Positions 11,100 through 23,896 of a stretch of 64,000 nt of DNA are shown piece after piece (position 1 is the stretch's first letter; each line of letters opens with the position of its first letter). Made by a program: the position numbers and the translations under genes. The DNA is from Dastarcus helophoroides. Lineage: Eukaryota; Arthropoda; Insecta; Coleoptera; Bothrideridae. The DNA lies in NCBI GenBank assembly GCA_028583605.1, contig CM053327.1:44814059-44878058 (forward strand), read 5' to 3'. The notes below the pieces were generated by a model. That model ran no database searches. It was given only the letters and a program-made list of their open reading frames with translations, and was not told the DNA's origin.

Positions 11100-12660
11100 T
11101 TCACGCGTAAACATTTTGATGGTTAATATGTTGCCTATATTTCAGGGGTTGTTTGACAGAAATAATCGAAATAAATGTTTTTCATATTACTTTTATTACT
11201 ACCACTTACATTTTCAGCAGAAATTGACATAAAATATAAAAGAATCACTTTTAAAACAACCGGTAATAAATTAAAATATTTAATGATTTTTAGGTTAGGA
11301 TTTTAAGAACACAGAACATCATTTCAGTGTTGCCACGGGTTCAGTTTTGAATATTACTAGTTCTTGTGGTTGCCACTACAAAATTATTAGTAAAACTAAA
11401 GCTTCTTTCACCCTAAAATATTTTGATGATTAATGCGTTGCCTATATTTCAGGGGTTGTTTTAGTAGAAATAATCGGTCTAAAGGCTCTTCATATGGTTT
11501 TTATAAGTATTAGGAACAATTTAACAGTATTAAGCGCAAATTGACATAACATATAAAAATATAACTCTCAAAACAGCTGACAACAAATCAAAGTATTTAG
11601 TAATATTAAGATTAGAATTTTAAGAACACTAAATTGTGGACTCATTGGTCGGAAATATTATGTTTATGTTTTTCATATTACTTTTATTACTTCTACTTAC
11701 ATTTTCAGCAGAAATTGACATGAAATATTGTAAGCAAGCAGAATTGGCCCGCATTGTTTATATTTAATGGCGCCAATCACCAGGAAAGAATTCCAATCAC
11801 AGCTTGTCCCGGTTGCGGGAATACTCTCTCGCAGCGTCACTCGGCGGAAGTGAATTGTTAATTCGATATTCCTGTTCAATTAATCGATAAATCGTTACCT
11901 GTTTTAACATTCGTTCAATTAAAATTTTGAAGTTTGTGTTACCTTTTATTATCGTTATAATTTGTGTGTTGCTACCGTTATTGGTGTTTAAATTATAGAG
12001 GAGAAACCCGAATCTAACAATATAAAAGAATCACTTTTAAAACAACCGGTAACAAATCAAGACATTTAATGAAATTTAGGTTAGGATTTTAAGAACACAG
12101 AACATTCTTCATGGTAGACCCTTATTGACCGGAAATATTATGTTTTTTTCAATTTATTTAACATTTCTTCGGCCGAAGAAATGTTAAATAAATTGAAAAA
12201 AACACAGAACATTATCTCAGTGTCGCCACAGGTTCAGATTTAAATATTACTAGTTCTTGTTGTTGCCACTACAACATTATTTAGCAAAACTAAAGCTTCT
12301 TTCACCCTAAAATATTTTGATGATTAATGTGTTGCCTATATTTCAGGGGTTGTTTTTAGTAGAAATAATCGTTTTAAATGTTTTTCATATTGTTTTTATA
12401 AGTATTATGAACAATTTAATAATATTAAGCCCAAATTGACATAACATATAAAAGAATAACTCTCAAAACAGCTGACAACAAATCAAATATTTAGTAATAT
12501 TAAGATTAGAATTTTAAGAACACTAGATTGTGGACTCTGGTCGAAAATATTATGTTTATTAATATTATTTAATATTTACAAACACTATTAAGAAATAGTT
12601 CATCGTTGCCACACGATTATATCCAAATATTACTAGTTTTATAATGTGGCTACTGCAAAA
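11100..12660. repeat. Three diverged copies of a 300-400-bp repeat
   Basis: Blocks at about 11110-11330, 11330-11640 and 12215-12560 share GTTGCCTATATTTCAGGGGT, TTCTTCATATT-like stretches, AAATTGACATAA.ATATAAAA and ATTTTAAGAACAC. Each starts near a degenerate CAGTGTTGCCA end (11327, 12213), so they may be decayed relatives of the flanking hAT MITEs. No gene seen. Confidence 0.55.
12141..12204. repeat. Perfect 64-bp palindrome
   Basis: Positions 12141-12172 are the exact reverse complement of 12173-12204 with no spacer; the centre is CTTCGG|CCGAAG. One arm matches a repeat at about 22062-22100 (TTTATTTAACATTTCTTCGG). Confidence 0.9.
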
Positions 12661-13440
12661 TTGGAAGTTTAGCGCTTATTCTGACGCAGATTTATGTGAA
12701 ATGGACTCTAAAAGGGAGCGAATCATATACTTATTAATAAGTATATGGAGCGAATGGTAGAATAAAATGTGAAATGGTTCAAACCCAGAAAAAAATCGAA
12801 ATTTGGAAAAAATTAAATTAATTAAAAAGTCGAAATTTTGACTTCCAATTAAATAATTAGTTCAGAAAATGGGAAAATTAAAAATGCCAACGTGGAGCTT
12901 CACGAAAAAGACTAAAATTTTAATATTAGATCCGACATTCGTGAAAAATAAAATCAAAATTTGGAACAAGTCGAAATCTTCATTTTCAAGTTAAAAATGA
13001 GCAAATAAAACGGAGTGAAAGTGTAAATTTTGAGATTGAAAGTTGAATTTTGAGGAAGAAATCGAAATTTTAGAATTAAACAAGTCAAAAAAACACTGTC
13101 AACAAAACTCGAAATATCCTGAATAAATTGAAAACTTTCGAAATTTAAATTTGCAAAGGTTCAAACATGAAACTTTGTACCTTATCGTTAAAAAACTTCA
13201 TTGAATAAATGGTAAAAATTATTAGAAATTACTAGAATCCTTGAATTTCAAATTTAAACTCCTTAGCAGAGAGTCCATTTTCTGATTAAAAAAAAAGAGA
13301 GTTATCTTAAAAATTCCCGTTTTTGTCCAACTTTAGATTTTCATTTCGAAACTTAAAACATTTCGATATTTCGAATTTTTTTCTCGAAATGGAATCTAAC
13401 GATGTGATTTTCGGGTTAATTTGAAGGCATAATTTGGCCT
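12661..13440. other. AT-rich spacer with no recognised gene
   Basis: A-rich loosely repeated sequence (GAAATTTTGA-like words), the reverse-strand look of the TTTTCGAAATTT arrays. A short LINE-like 3' tail occurs at about 13423-13465 (GGCCTTTGCAAATGGATTAA then A-rich). Nothing else is supported. Confidence 0.4.
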
Positions 13441-13457
13441 TTGCAAATGGATTAAAC

Positions 13458-14018
13458 TTAAAAAAAACAAATATTTCAATGATTTCGTTTATTGTAGGGA
13501 ATACAAAAGTCAGTAAAGAAATACACAGAATACACTTAGAAATATAAAATAGGAAAAAGAAATTTATAGTCAGATTGATCAAAGGAATTGATGGTAAGAG
13601 ACTATTTTTGTTCGATGACAACTCGTGATTGACTCAAGTCAGTTTTTTAAACTTAAAAAAAAAACAAATATTTCAATGATTTCTTTTATTGTAGGGAATA
13701 CAAAAGTCAGTAGAAAAGAATACACTTAGAAATATAAAATAGGAAAAAGAAATTATATAGTCAGATGATCAAAGGAATTGATCGTAAGAGACTGTTTTTC
13801 TTCGATGACAACTCGTGATTGACTCAAGTCAGTTTTTTAATCTTAAAAAAAACAAATATTTCAATGATTTCTTTTATTGTAGGAAATACAAAAGTCAGTA
13901 GAAAAGAATACACTTAGAAATATAAAATAGGAAAAAGAAATTATATAGTCGGATTAATCAAAGGAATTGATCGTAAGAAACTATTCTTCGATGACAACTC
14001 GTGATTGACTCAAGTCAG
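13458..14018. repeat. Tandem repeat, about 190 bp x 3
   Basis: Three consecutive units start at 13458, 13652 and 13842 with CTTAAAAAAAACAAATATTT and end with GACTCGTGATTGACTCAAGT-like sequence (periods 194 and 190; the last unit is shorter). Unit 1 begins at a LINE-like 3' tail. It lies downstream of the cuticular protein gene. Confidence 0.85.
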
Positions 14019-14126
14019 TGTTTACAAAGATATCACTTACAAAAATGTTCTTAAAAGTAATAGAGTCACAGTCAATTAAGTAAAAATGGTCTAAAATGTA
14101 TTAAAAGTACTCAGAAAATCGTAAAG

Positions 14127-14132
14127 TTTATT
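14127..14132 (-). terminator. Likely polyadenylation signal of the cuticular protein gene
   Basis: AATAAA on the minus strand about 315 nt after the stop codon; no nearer canonical hexamer was seen on that strand. Confidence 0.4.
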
Positions 14133-14446
14133 GGAAATAAGCTTGTAAGCTGGTAATGCTTCAAAATCAATTTGTCTTTAAATTTGAATTTATGAAAAAA
14201 GAAGAGGTGTAATAGAAAGATGAATTCAGTAACAAAATAAAAAATAACATAATAAAAAAATAGTTTCAATTTGAGGAACAAAAGGTTTCGTACAATTCCA
14301 TGTATTATAATTAAAATAATCAACAAATTTACGATCTCCTACGCACTTTTTAAAAAAATATTTTAATATAAAACAGTACATAACATACAACAATATACTA
14401 TTAAAAAGAGATACTAGATCTGAAGAATCTTCTAGACTTCTGCAAT

Positions 14447-16925
14447 TCATCCACCAAATTCAAAGATATAACCATTACCAAAACTATGAGGTTTGCCAGG
14501 AGGTTCATTATAATCTCTACTATCGTCCAGAGCATTCCCTCTGGGCGATATCTGAGGTTGGGCGTTGTAAGTGGCCGCCGGCGTAAACGTCTGTGGTGGC
14601 CCAGCATTGTAATACTGGGGCGGTCTATTCGCGTACAACTGCGGTCTGTACTGCCCGTCGTCATGTGGTCCACCTTGAGGTACAGGCAACCCGGCTCCTG
14701 GTACAGGAACTATGGGGGCCGGTGCTTTCGGCAAGTGATCCCCTTCGAGTATTCGGAAACCTTCCTTGCCTGCTGTGTACTTAACTGAGATTTTCTTTCC
14801 CGTTGGATCGACGTAGGTGTATCCGCCGTTTCTGCTACCGTCCGGTGAGATGGTTTCACCTTGGGCCAGACCATTTTCCGCTGTAAATACGTATTTGAAG
14901 TTACCGTCGTGGTTGAGGGCCTGTTTGTGGGTGATTATTTGCGGTGGGGGTGGGGTGTTGTAGTTGTATCTGTCGTAGCCTCCGCCGCCGCCGCCACCGC
15001 CACCGCCACCGCCTTCGTACTGGCAATTACATGATGACACGATGACTAGAAATATTGCTCCATATTTCTGCAAAGAAACCGGTCAGTATTATAAAATGTC
15101 AAAGAAAATTTGTTTAACGCTTCATCAGCAATATTAATGTGATGTGTATTTTCTCAGCAAATTTGGTATTCTCAAGGATGCTAATCTAATTAAATTTAGT
15201 AAGAGTATCTTCAAACTCATTTTATTTGTTGGGGTTTGAGCCAACATCTTGCTTTCTGTGGGCTTTTAATGGTTTAACAAGTTATAGATGCAGATCAAGG
15301 TTTTGTTTAGGTATTCTCTGTATCGTCTTTGCTAAAAAACCTTGAAATATTAAATAAAATTATTAAACAAAACCTTCCATTCCTGCTGATTGGCATTTTC
15401 TTCGCCAGTGCTTCTTACAGACCTCTAAATTTGTTACCTCTTTTTTTTTGTTAAGGAATGGCAATTTTTTTCTAGATTGCCCCAAACAGCGATTGCCATC
15501 TAGAAAAGATTGCCATTCCTTAACAAAAAAAAAAGATAACTGAAAATTTAGACGTCTGTAAGAAGCAACTGGCGAAGAAAAGCCAATCAGCAGGAATGGA
15601 AGGTTTTGTTTATTAATTTTATTGAATATATCAAGGTTTTTCAGCTTATCTTTTTTTTAAAACCAGCAGAACCAGCAAACAATTCGTTATTTGTCAAATT
15701 TTCGATTTTAAACCGAAGTTTGGGAAAACAGTCCAATGAGAAAGAATTTAGGTTAAATAAACCGAATTTTATAACAAAATTTTGATAATACCTTACACAT
15801 TTCGAAACTTTAAACAAGATCGAAATTTTATAAAAGAAAATTTAAAAATTTCCAAAAAAAAGTCTATATGTCACGTTTTCAGTTGAAATTTTAAAGAAAG
15901 AATTAAAAATTTTAAGTTTAAGCTTAGATTGATATAAAAATCTTGTCCCTGAAACCAAGAAAGATTAAAAAATACCACAGTTGCTCTTATTGTATTTTTT
16001 AATCTTTCTTGGTTTCAGGGGGAAGATTTGTATGCCAATTTTTGAAGATAATAGAGGACCACCGAAATTCAAGCTTAGAATTTTGTGAAGAAACTCAACA
16101 TTTAAAAAAAGTCATAGTCTATGTCTGTGTTGAAATACAAATCTTGTCCTCTGAAACCAAGAAAGATTAAAAAACACAACAGAGGTTACTGGCTAACGCG
16201 TTTCGATAGCCAAGTTATCATCTTCAGCATCTCTCTGAAGATGACAATTTGGCTATCAGTACGCGTTAGAGCAACCTCTGTTGTGTTTTTTAATCTTTCT
16301 TAGTTTCAGGGGACAAGATTTGTAGTTCAATTTTTGAAGATAACCAAGGACCAGTCCGTTCCACCAAAATTATGTCAGTGTATCCCAACCGGTGTGTCGC
16401 GACACATAAGTGTGCAGTTGAAATCACTCAAGTGTGTCGCAAAAATATAAAACCCTTTTATATTGAATCTGCTAATTTAAAAAGGACAAAATATGCTCCT
16501 TCTTTTCTTTTAGTCGTCAAAATATAGCAGAAGCAATATGGTGTGGTACAGAGAAAAAGAATTTTTGACGAATAATTCAAATTTTAAATTTCCCAAAAAG
16601 TTCGTCAGTTTAAAGAAAAATCCGAATTTAAAAAAATAATCGAACTCTTGAGAAAGAACTTTTCTAAATTAATTTTTAAAGAAAAGCTATAATGGATTAT
16701 TTTTAGAAAGAAATCGAACAAGTTTTCATAAATTTTAAGAAAAATCGTTTAGTGTTTTTTGTAACAAAAATTAATGAAATAAGTCGTTTGTATTTAAAAA
16801 ATAAAGAAAATCTAAAGAGATGTAGTAAAAAAATAGAGAACATTTTTCTATAAAATTAGACGTTTAAATTTCCAAAAACCAGTGGTAGTTATGGGCTAGA
16901 AAAATTGTCTACTTACCGCCAACAT
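14447..16925 (-). CDS. Cuticular protein of the CPR family (RR-1), complete, 2 exons
   Basis: Secreted structural protein that binds chitin in the insect cuticle. Coding exon 1 is 16925-16917 (ATG TTG GCG, donor GTAAGT); exon 2 is 15067-14447, after acceptor TTTGCAG. A minute first exon cutting the signal peptide is usual for this family. The product is 209 residues: signal peptide MLAKYGAIFLVIVSSCNCQ, a run of about 12 glycines (residues 22-33), then the chitin-binding Rebers-Riddiford domain at about residues 56-116 (GNFKYVFTAENGLAQGE ... GGYTYVDPTGKKISVKYTA ... GFRILEGDHLP), and a Pro/Gln/Tyr-rich tail. The GDHLP ending and the absence of the RR-2 arginine-rich spacing favour RR-1, which is common in flexible cuticle. 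An in-frame ATG at 15073 is inside the acceptor region and is not the start. The 1.85-kb intron holds a 300-bp palindrome and family A foldbacks. The gene is markedly GC-richer than its surroundings. Confidence 0.93.
15331..15650. repeat. Long near-perfect palindrome in the cuticular protein intron
   Basis: Arms 15331-15476 and 15500-15650 are inverted copies (roughly nine in ten bases by eye) around a short spacer. Paired words include TTCCATTCCTGCTGATTGGC and TTAAGGAATGGCAAT. A foldback insertion or inverted duplication; the intronic transcript would form a hairpin of about 140 bp. Confidence 0.85.
15935..16365. repeat. Two family A foldback copies
   Basis: Copy 1 (15935-16055) is a short hairpin. 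Copy 2 (16125-16365) is the most complete in the window: the left arm reads ACTTGTCC-like, GAAACCAAGAAAGATTAAAA, CACAACAGAGGTT, ACGCGTTTCGATAGCCAAG, then the same in reverse. Both are inside the cuticular protein intron. Confidence 0.8.
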
Positions 16926-16988
16926 ATTCACTCGTGCCCAACTCGAAACTCAATCACAGACACGGGGTATCTTTCGAATAGCAGGGAG

Positions 16989-16995
16989 TTTTATA
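16989..16995 (-). promoter_or_regulatory. TATA box of the cuticular protein gene
   Basis: TATAAAA on the minus strand, 64 nt upstream of the start codon. This leaves room for a transcription start near 16960 and a 5' UTR of about 35 nt, normal for cuticular protein genes. Confidence 0.7.
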
Positions 16996-16999
16996 ATCT

Positions 17000-17741
17000 G
17001 TGGTGGGTGTAGTCGTATTGGTCCCCATGCCCTTGCCCGGAGAAAGTGCTCTGTTATCGTTGTTTATTCACGCATTCTGCATTACATAAAACTATAAACT
17101 AGTGGCACGGATTACTTTCATTAAACACTACACTATGGCAAATTCAGATTACTAGAATGAAACCCAGTAAAATGAGTTAATGTAGTCTAGACTAGGTCCT
17201 GCAGACTGCATTTACAAGCATTACGCGTGCGAATGAATATAATTAAGAGTAATATATTCCAAGTATGGCACGGTAATTGTACAAAAACTTCTCACTAGTG
17301 TAATAATGTGTAACAGATTTAAATGAAGTTTTTTTGAAAGGTGCTGTAATGAAATTATGATCTGCAATATGTGCACCTCTGGAATTTTAAAATAAAAATA
17401 AATAAATAAAAAGTTAAAACCACAGACTAGTTAAAGCAGAATTTATATAGAAAGTTCAGTATGTAATAAACGCGGTGAAATGACATGAATCAATTTTTCT
17501 ATTTTTCGAAAAAGGTATACATTGGGGCCCGTATTATATAACGAACAGCTGATGATAAATTTCTTGAATTCCTCTCTGAAGATGACAGCTTGGCTGTCGA
17601 AATGCGTTAGAGCAATCTTTGATGTGTTTTCTAATCTTTCTTGATTTCAGGGGACAAGTTCTGTATTTCAATTTTTGAAGATAACCAAGGACCAGTCCGT
17701 TTCATCAAAAAAACTTGTCTTCAGATATCGGCATATCGTAG
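17000..17741. other. Upstream flank of the cuticular gene, no further gene seen
   Basis: AT-rich single-copy-looking sequence (possible regulatory DNA), ending in a half copy of foldback family A at 17565-17705 (TTGGCTGTCGAAATGCGTTA, GGTTTCAGG-like end, CCAAGGACCAGTCCGTTTCA). Confidence 0.4.
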
Positions 17742-17938
17742 ACCAACATAAAGCGATGAGTGGTCACATGTGGATGAATGTTATCAGAACATCCCTTCTC
17801 CTTCTTATTCATTGAGAGATGGAGCAATGCCAAGGAAGAAAAAGATTTAAAGCAACAACGGCGAAAAGTTCCATCTACTTAATAAATCTCTAAGCACTGG
17901 CTAACAGACCACGCACAGCCTAAACCAGTGGTCTAGAA
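17742..17938. repeat. Flank unit F, copy 1 of 3
   Basis: About 195 bp beginning CGTAGACCAACATAAAGCGA and ending AAACCAGTGGTCTAGAA. Recurs almost unchanged at 22281-22484 and partially at 22557-22675, interleaved with the hAT element ends: a tandem duplication of F plus element. Confidence 0.8.
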
Positions 17939-20900
17939 CAGGGTTCGGCAAATTTTTAAGTCAAAAGAGCCAACTGCAATAAAAAAAATGGTGAATTTCA
18001 AAGAGCCACAAATTTTTCCAATTTTACATTTTATTTCAAAATTAAATCAGATAAATTAGACAAAATATGGGACAGAGAGAGATACCCCTCTGACTCATGT
18101 AATCCAACGAAAACATATTCAGCCCAAAAGATCTTTTATTTCTCAAAATTTAGAGCTTTATTTCAAAATTTGCCTTTTTCTAGCAAATTCGACTTTTTTA
18201 ACTCTATTCGTCTGTTTTTTAAATAGGTATTTAGACTTTTTTCCCCCTAAATCTTCCTGTCTTCTCAAAACTCGACAATCTGTGAAAACGTTTACTTTTT
18301 TTTAATTCGACTTACTGGAAGATTCGACTTATTTCTCAAAAATTCATCGTTTGTCGATTTCGTAATAAAAAAAGAGTAAACATTTGAAGTAAAAATTGTG
18401 AGATGTTAAGTCCAAAGAAGGTTTCACCCCTTTACCACATCGACCATTAAATAAATAATTACGTGATACGTATTTCGCCAGCAGAACTGGCATTTTCAAG
18501 CGTACTAATCTAAAAAGATTAGCAAAAGATGCATCGACGGCATCTGCATTGAGATTCAAATCGAGTTGGAGATGTTAAATAAAATACTTTTTGAAAATTT
18601 CGATCTTTCTCTCAAATGTTCTTTTTTCGAAATTTAGATCTATTCTTAAATTTGACTTTTTCCAAAATTATATTTTTTAACTTTGCGATTTTTTCTCGAA
18701 ATTTCTATTCTTTTTAAATGACGTTCCTTTTCCAAATTTCGCCATTTCCCCCAAATATTGACTTTTACTAAATATTGAAACTTTTATTTATTTTCTGGAA
18801 ATTTCGATACCCATTTTCAGAATGTTTGATTTTATCTAAAAATTTGATTTTGTTTTTAAAATTTGACCTTCTCTGGGAAATTTTGACCTTTTTATAAAGT
18901 TCAACCCTTTTCTCGAAACTGAAAATTTTATCCACATTCCTTTTTATTCAGATATTATTTTAACAATTTTCCGAAAATTCGAATTTTTCTGAAAATTTGA
19001 AGTTTTTTTATTTGTCTTGTTTTCGAAATTTCAAATTTATTCTCAAAATTTAACTTTTTCTGGAAAATTGCAAATTGTTCATTTTCTTCTTCTCTGAAAA
19101 ACTTTAACTTTTTAAAAGTTCGACAATTTTTTTTAATCTTTGAGTTTTTTACAATTTCTCTTTTCGAGATTTTACAATTTTTCACAACATTCAAATTTGT
19201 CTAAAAATTTTAGAAAAATTGTCGTAATCCGACGTTTTTTTTTCTAAAATTTTGGATTTTTGAGAATTTTCGACCAATTCATCTTTTTCCAAATCTCTTT
19301 TTTACAAAATTCAGATTTTCCGGAAATATCAACTTCTATTTCGAACGAAATTCATTTATTTTCAAATCTCAAAATTTGATGACTTTTTTTCTTAAAATTT
19401 GACTTTTTCCGGGTAATTTTGACCTTTTTTTAAAGTTTAACACTTCTTGAAATTGGAAATTTTATCAACATTCTCTTTCCTTTTGAGCTTTTCTTAAAAT
19501 TTTGACTTTTTTTTTGAAATTTTTCATAAAATTTGACTTTTTTCTTCTTCTCTTGAAAACGTTGAATTTTTTAAATTTCAACAATTTTTTCTAAGCTTTT
19601 AAGTTATTCTTACAATTCCGCTTTTCGAAATTTTGCAGTTTTTCAAAAAATTCAAAATTGTCTAAAAAATTGAGGTTTTTAAATTTGTTTTGGGTTTCAA
19701 TTTATTGTCAAAATTCGACGTTTTTTTCCAAAATTTTTCCTTGTTTAGGAACCTTCGATAAATTTATTTTTCCAAAATTTCTCCCTTTTTCTGAATTAGA
19801 CAAATTCATTCTCTTTATTTTCCCATTTTTTTCGAAATCTCTGGCTTTTTATCAAAATTTGGTTTTTTCTGACCTTTTTCTAAAGTTCAACACTCTCTTT
19901 CGAAATTTTCTTGGAATTTTCTTTCGAAATTATTTTACCAACTTTCTCAAAATTCGAATTTATCCGAAAATTTGGAGTTTTTTTTAATTCGTCTTGTTTT
20001 TTAGACAAATTTTGAGAAGGCAAATTTTAGAAGAACGACTCTTTCAAAAGAAAGAAGACAAAATTTTAAGAAAAAAGACGAATTAACCAGAAAAAAGGCG
20101 AAATTTCCAGAAATATTAAATATCGCTTATTAAGATAAAAATCAAAATATCGTGAAAATGCCAAACGTTAAGAAATTAGTCAAGATTTAAAAAAAATTAA
20201 GTTCTAAAATTTTCAGAAAAAGCTAATTGTTGTATTGAAATTTGGAAAAAGAGCGAAATGTCGAGGAAAGCTCGACATGAAAAATTCAAAATTTTCCAGA
20301 GAGAATCAAATTTTAAGAAAAATAATCAAAATTTAAAAAAAGTAGTTAAAACTCTGAGAAAAGGACGAAGTTGCCAGAAAAATGATCGAAAATTTGCGAA
20401 GATCTACATTTTGAGAAAAAATTTAATTTTCTCTGGAAATTTTTTTCGAAATTTGAAACTTTTCTTAAAATATTGACCTTTATCATGAAAATTTTCCTAA
20501 AATTTGACTTTTTTTATGAAAAACTTCGACTTTTTTAAAGCCTGACACTTTTTTAAGCTTCCAGTTTATTTTTACAATTTCTCTTTTATTTAAAAATTTC
20601 AAATTTTTAAATTTGTTTTGGGTTTGAATATATTTTCGAAATTCGACATTTTTTTTCTGAAATTTTGCCCTTATTTGAGAATCTCTTCATTTTTTCCAAT
20701 TTTTATTCGAAATCTCTTCCTTATTCTCAAAATTCGGTTTTTTTTGGAAATTTTGATCTTTTTTTAAAGTTAAACACTTTTCTCGAAATAATCTTTCGAA
20801 ATTATTTTACAAATTTTCTCAAAATTCGAATTTATCTGAAAATTTGGATTTTTTAAATCGTCTTGTTTTCGAGCTTACAAATTGATTCTTAAAATTTAAC

Positions 20901-22280
20901 TTTCTCTGAACAATTGTAAATTTTTGGTCAAAATTTCGAGCTTTTCTTAAAATTTTGCGCTTTTTTGAGACTTTTTGATAAATTCATTTTTTCGGAATTT
21001 CTCCCTTTTTCCAATTAGGCAAATTCATTTTTTTATCTCTTCATATTTCCCAATTCTGTTTTAAAATCTCTTCCCTTTTCACAAATTTTGGCTTTTTCTG
21101 AGAAATTTTGACCTTTTTTTATAGTTCAACATTTCTCGAAATTTTCTTGAAATTTTTATTCGAAAGTATTTTACCAATTTTCTCAAAATTCGAATTTATC
21201 CGAAAATTTGGAGTTTTTTTTAATTCGTCTTGTTCTCGAAATTGCAAATTTATTTTCAAAATTTAGCTTTCTCTGGAAAATTGCAATTATTTATCGAACT
21301 TTCAAGTTGTTCTAAACTTTTTCCATGAAATTGTTCCTAAAATTAAACTTCTTTCTTCTTCACTGAAAAACATCGACTTTTTTAGAAATCGACAATTTCT
21401 TCTAAACTTCCAGTTAATTTTTACAATTTCTCGTTTGGAAATGTTACTATATTTCAAAGAATTCAAAATTTTCTAAAACTTTCAGGGTTTTAATTTGTCC
21501 TGGGTTTCAATCTATTGTCGAAATTCTACGTTTTTTTTCTAAAATTTTACCATTTATTGAGAACTTTTGATAAATACTTTTTTCCCAATTTTTTTGAAAT
21601 TCCTTTTTCTCAATTTTTTAGAAATTCCTTTTTCTCATTTCTTTCGAAATCTACGTTTTTCTCAAAATTGGGCATTTTCTGGAAATTTCAGCTCTTATTT
21701 CGAACTTTGACATTTGTCGTTTCTGAATATTTTGATTTTTTTCTCGAAAAAAGTAATTCACCTTTTTTTTTACGAAATCTTAAGGTTTTAGAAAATTTAC
21801 AAATAAAAAAGTAAAAATCATGAGAAAAATATTTCTTTACAAATTTCAACTCCCCAAGTTGTTTTTTTTTCAAATTTTAAATTTCATGTGTTTTTTTTTC
21901 AAATTGTTAATATAAATCAATCAAAAATTTCGGAAAAATACTTCTTGAAATCATAACTTTTTGTTAAAATTTAAGTAAAACGTAAAAATTGCTAGAAAAG
22001 TATTTTTGAAATTTTCGACTTCTGTGGGTTATTTTTCTTGGTAAACTCTTATTGACCGGAAACATTATGTTTTTTAATTTTATTTAACATTTCTTCGGCC
22101 CAGTTTGGAAATATTTAAATTTTTATTGTTTGTTTTGTCTAGGTCACTTGTTTAATGAGTGTCTGGGTGTTTGTCGACTATAGCTTTTATTTATTTATTT
22201 TTTTAGGGGAATTTAAAGAGCCGCAATTTTCTTTTAAGAGAGCCACATGCGGCTCGCGAGCCCCGGTTTGCCAACCTCTG
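17939..22280. mobile_element. Large non-autonomous hAT-like element (4.3 kb) with satellite interior
   Basis: Left end CAGGGTTCGGCAAATTTTTAAG followed by AAAGAGCCA.CTGCAATAAAA; right end AGAGCCACATGCGGCTCGCG then GGTTTGCCAACCTCTG, inverted to the left end. The interior is a degenerate array of TTTTCGAAATTT-type blocks without transposase. A clear 8-bp target duplication was not found, because the right flank is a duplicate of the left flank (unit F). Same family as 25133-31023. Confidence 0.7.
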
Positions 22281-22680
22281 TCGTAGACCAACATAAAGCG
22301 ATGAGTGGTCACATGTGGATGAATGTTGTGAGAACATCCTTTCTTCTTCTTATTCATTGAGGGATGGGGCAATGCCAAGGAAGAAGAAGATTTGAAGCAA
22401 CATCGGCGAAAAGCTCCATCTACTTAATAAATCTCTAAGCACTGGCTAACAGACCACGCACAGCCTAAACCAGTAGGTCTAGAACAGGGTTCGAGAAACT
22501 TTTAAGTCAAAAGAGTCAACTGCAATAAAAAAAAATGGTAAATTTCAAGCAATTTCAAGGAAGAAGGAGATTTTTAAGTGCGAAGATTTGAAGCAACAAC
22601 GGCGAAAAGCTCCATCTACTTAATAAAACTCTAAGCACTGGCTAACAGACCACGTACAGCCTAAACCAGTGAGTCCAGGA
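22281..22680. repeat. Duplicated unit F (copy 2), truncated hAT end, partial F (copy 3)
   Basis: 22281-22484 repeats 17742-17938. 22485-22556 repeats the first 70 bp of the hAT left end (CAGGGTTCGAGAAACTTTTA), then breaks into a third partial F at 22557-22675. The order F-element-F-element stub-F suggests unequal exchange. Confidence 0.8.
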
Positions 22681-23896
22681 GCATAAAATTTCTCACAGGG
22701 GTTCCCCGTAATACGAGGGTTGTCACTAAGATAAACTTTTTCAAAATTCAGTCTCTAAAGTGATAAAGGTGGGCATCAAAAATCACCTAACATGTATGCA
22801 ATAAATAATGCACGCGATTGCATTTAAAGTTGCCTACACGCTTGAGAGCTGACATCGTTGGTAAATGCGTATTCACATAAATTTATCCAAATTTTTGCAA
22901 ATGATCAGTGCATATTTTTTACGAGTTGTTTTTTTTATACACAGCGTATCCCGGGATAGAGCATTGGACAGGGATTTCTCTTTTAATTGTGGATTTATCG
23001 GAAAACGTCATTCTTTGTAAAACCTCCCAATTCGTAAATCACTAAAAATGACTTATTTTTTTTATTTTTTATACGCAGAGATGGAAATTTTCAAAATAAG
23101 TGGGTATTTTGAAAAAAGTTGGAGGTTTTCAAAAAAACAATATTTCAAGATATTCTTTGATCTTCTGGAGCGGTTAAAGCATCGTCGACGGATTACATCA
23201 GTAATTTGTTCGAACTAAGATTCCATTGAAACCGTAATCCCATGCAAAGCTTCTGTCTATCTCTCTGAAGATATCTTGGCTATCGAAACGCGTTAGAGCA
23301 ACCTTTGTTGTGTTTTTTAATCTTTCTTGGTTTCAGGGGACAAGATTTGTATTTCAATTTCTGCTGAAGGTGTGGTTAAAAGGTTCATCATTGTAGATTG
23401 TTGAGACTGTAAATATTTCTGAATTTCTATTGCTTCCAACAAAAGATTTTGACTTTTTGGTTTTGGGTCCTTATTGACTCGTCTTGAAATACAATAAATT
23501 CATTTTAGCTTCATTGAGCCCAGTATAACTTTGTATTGTAACAAATGTGTGTGGTACGTGGTACTCCTCGTGTTTGTGAGTTTCTGTTGTCAATTTAATA
23601 AATGGTTTGTAAAATCTGAACTCTTTGGGCGCAAAACATGTGATGAACAAGTTACCACAACCCGCAACAACAACAATTCATTGTAAAACTCTAGAACGGT
23701 GTTCTAAAACCAAATTGCTTCGGAAAATCACAAGGTTTTTTTTCTTTTGGTGGAACGGACTGGTCCTTGGTTATCTTCAACAAAACTTCTTCCCTGAAAT
23801 CAAGAAAGTATAAAAAACTACAAAGGTTGCTCCAACACGTTTCGACAGCCAAGCCAGTTCTGCAGAGAGGTATCTCTCTGAAGATTTTATTGATAC
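22681..23896. other. Spacer with family A foldback halves, no gene seen
   Basis: Family A half copies at 23262-23365 and 23745-23885 (ACGCGTTAGAGCAACC, GGTTTCAGGGGACAAGATTT). The remainder is unrecognised AT-rich sequence; a 62-residue frame at 23625-23813 runs into family A and is not credible. Confidence 0.45.

Noticed and set aside
14486..14788. 100-codon plus-strand frame
   Set aside because: Antisense shadow of the cuticular protein exon; no homology recognised.
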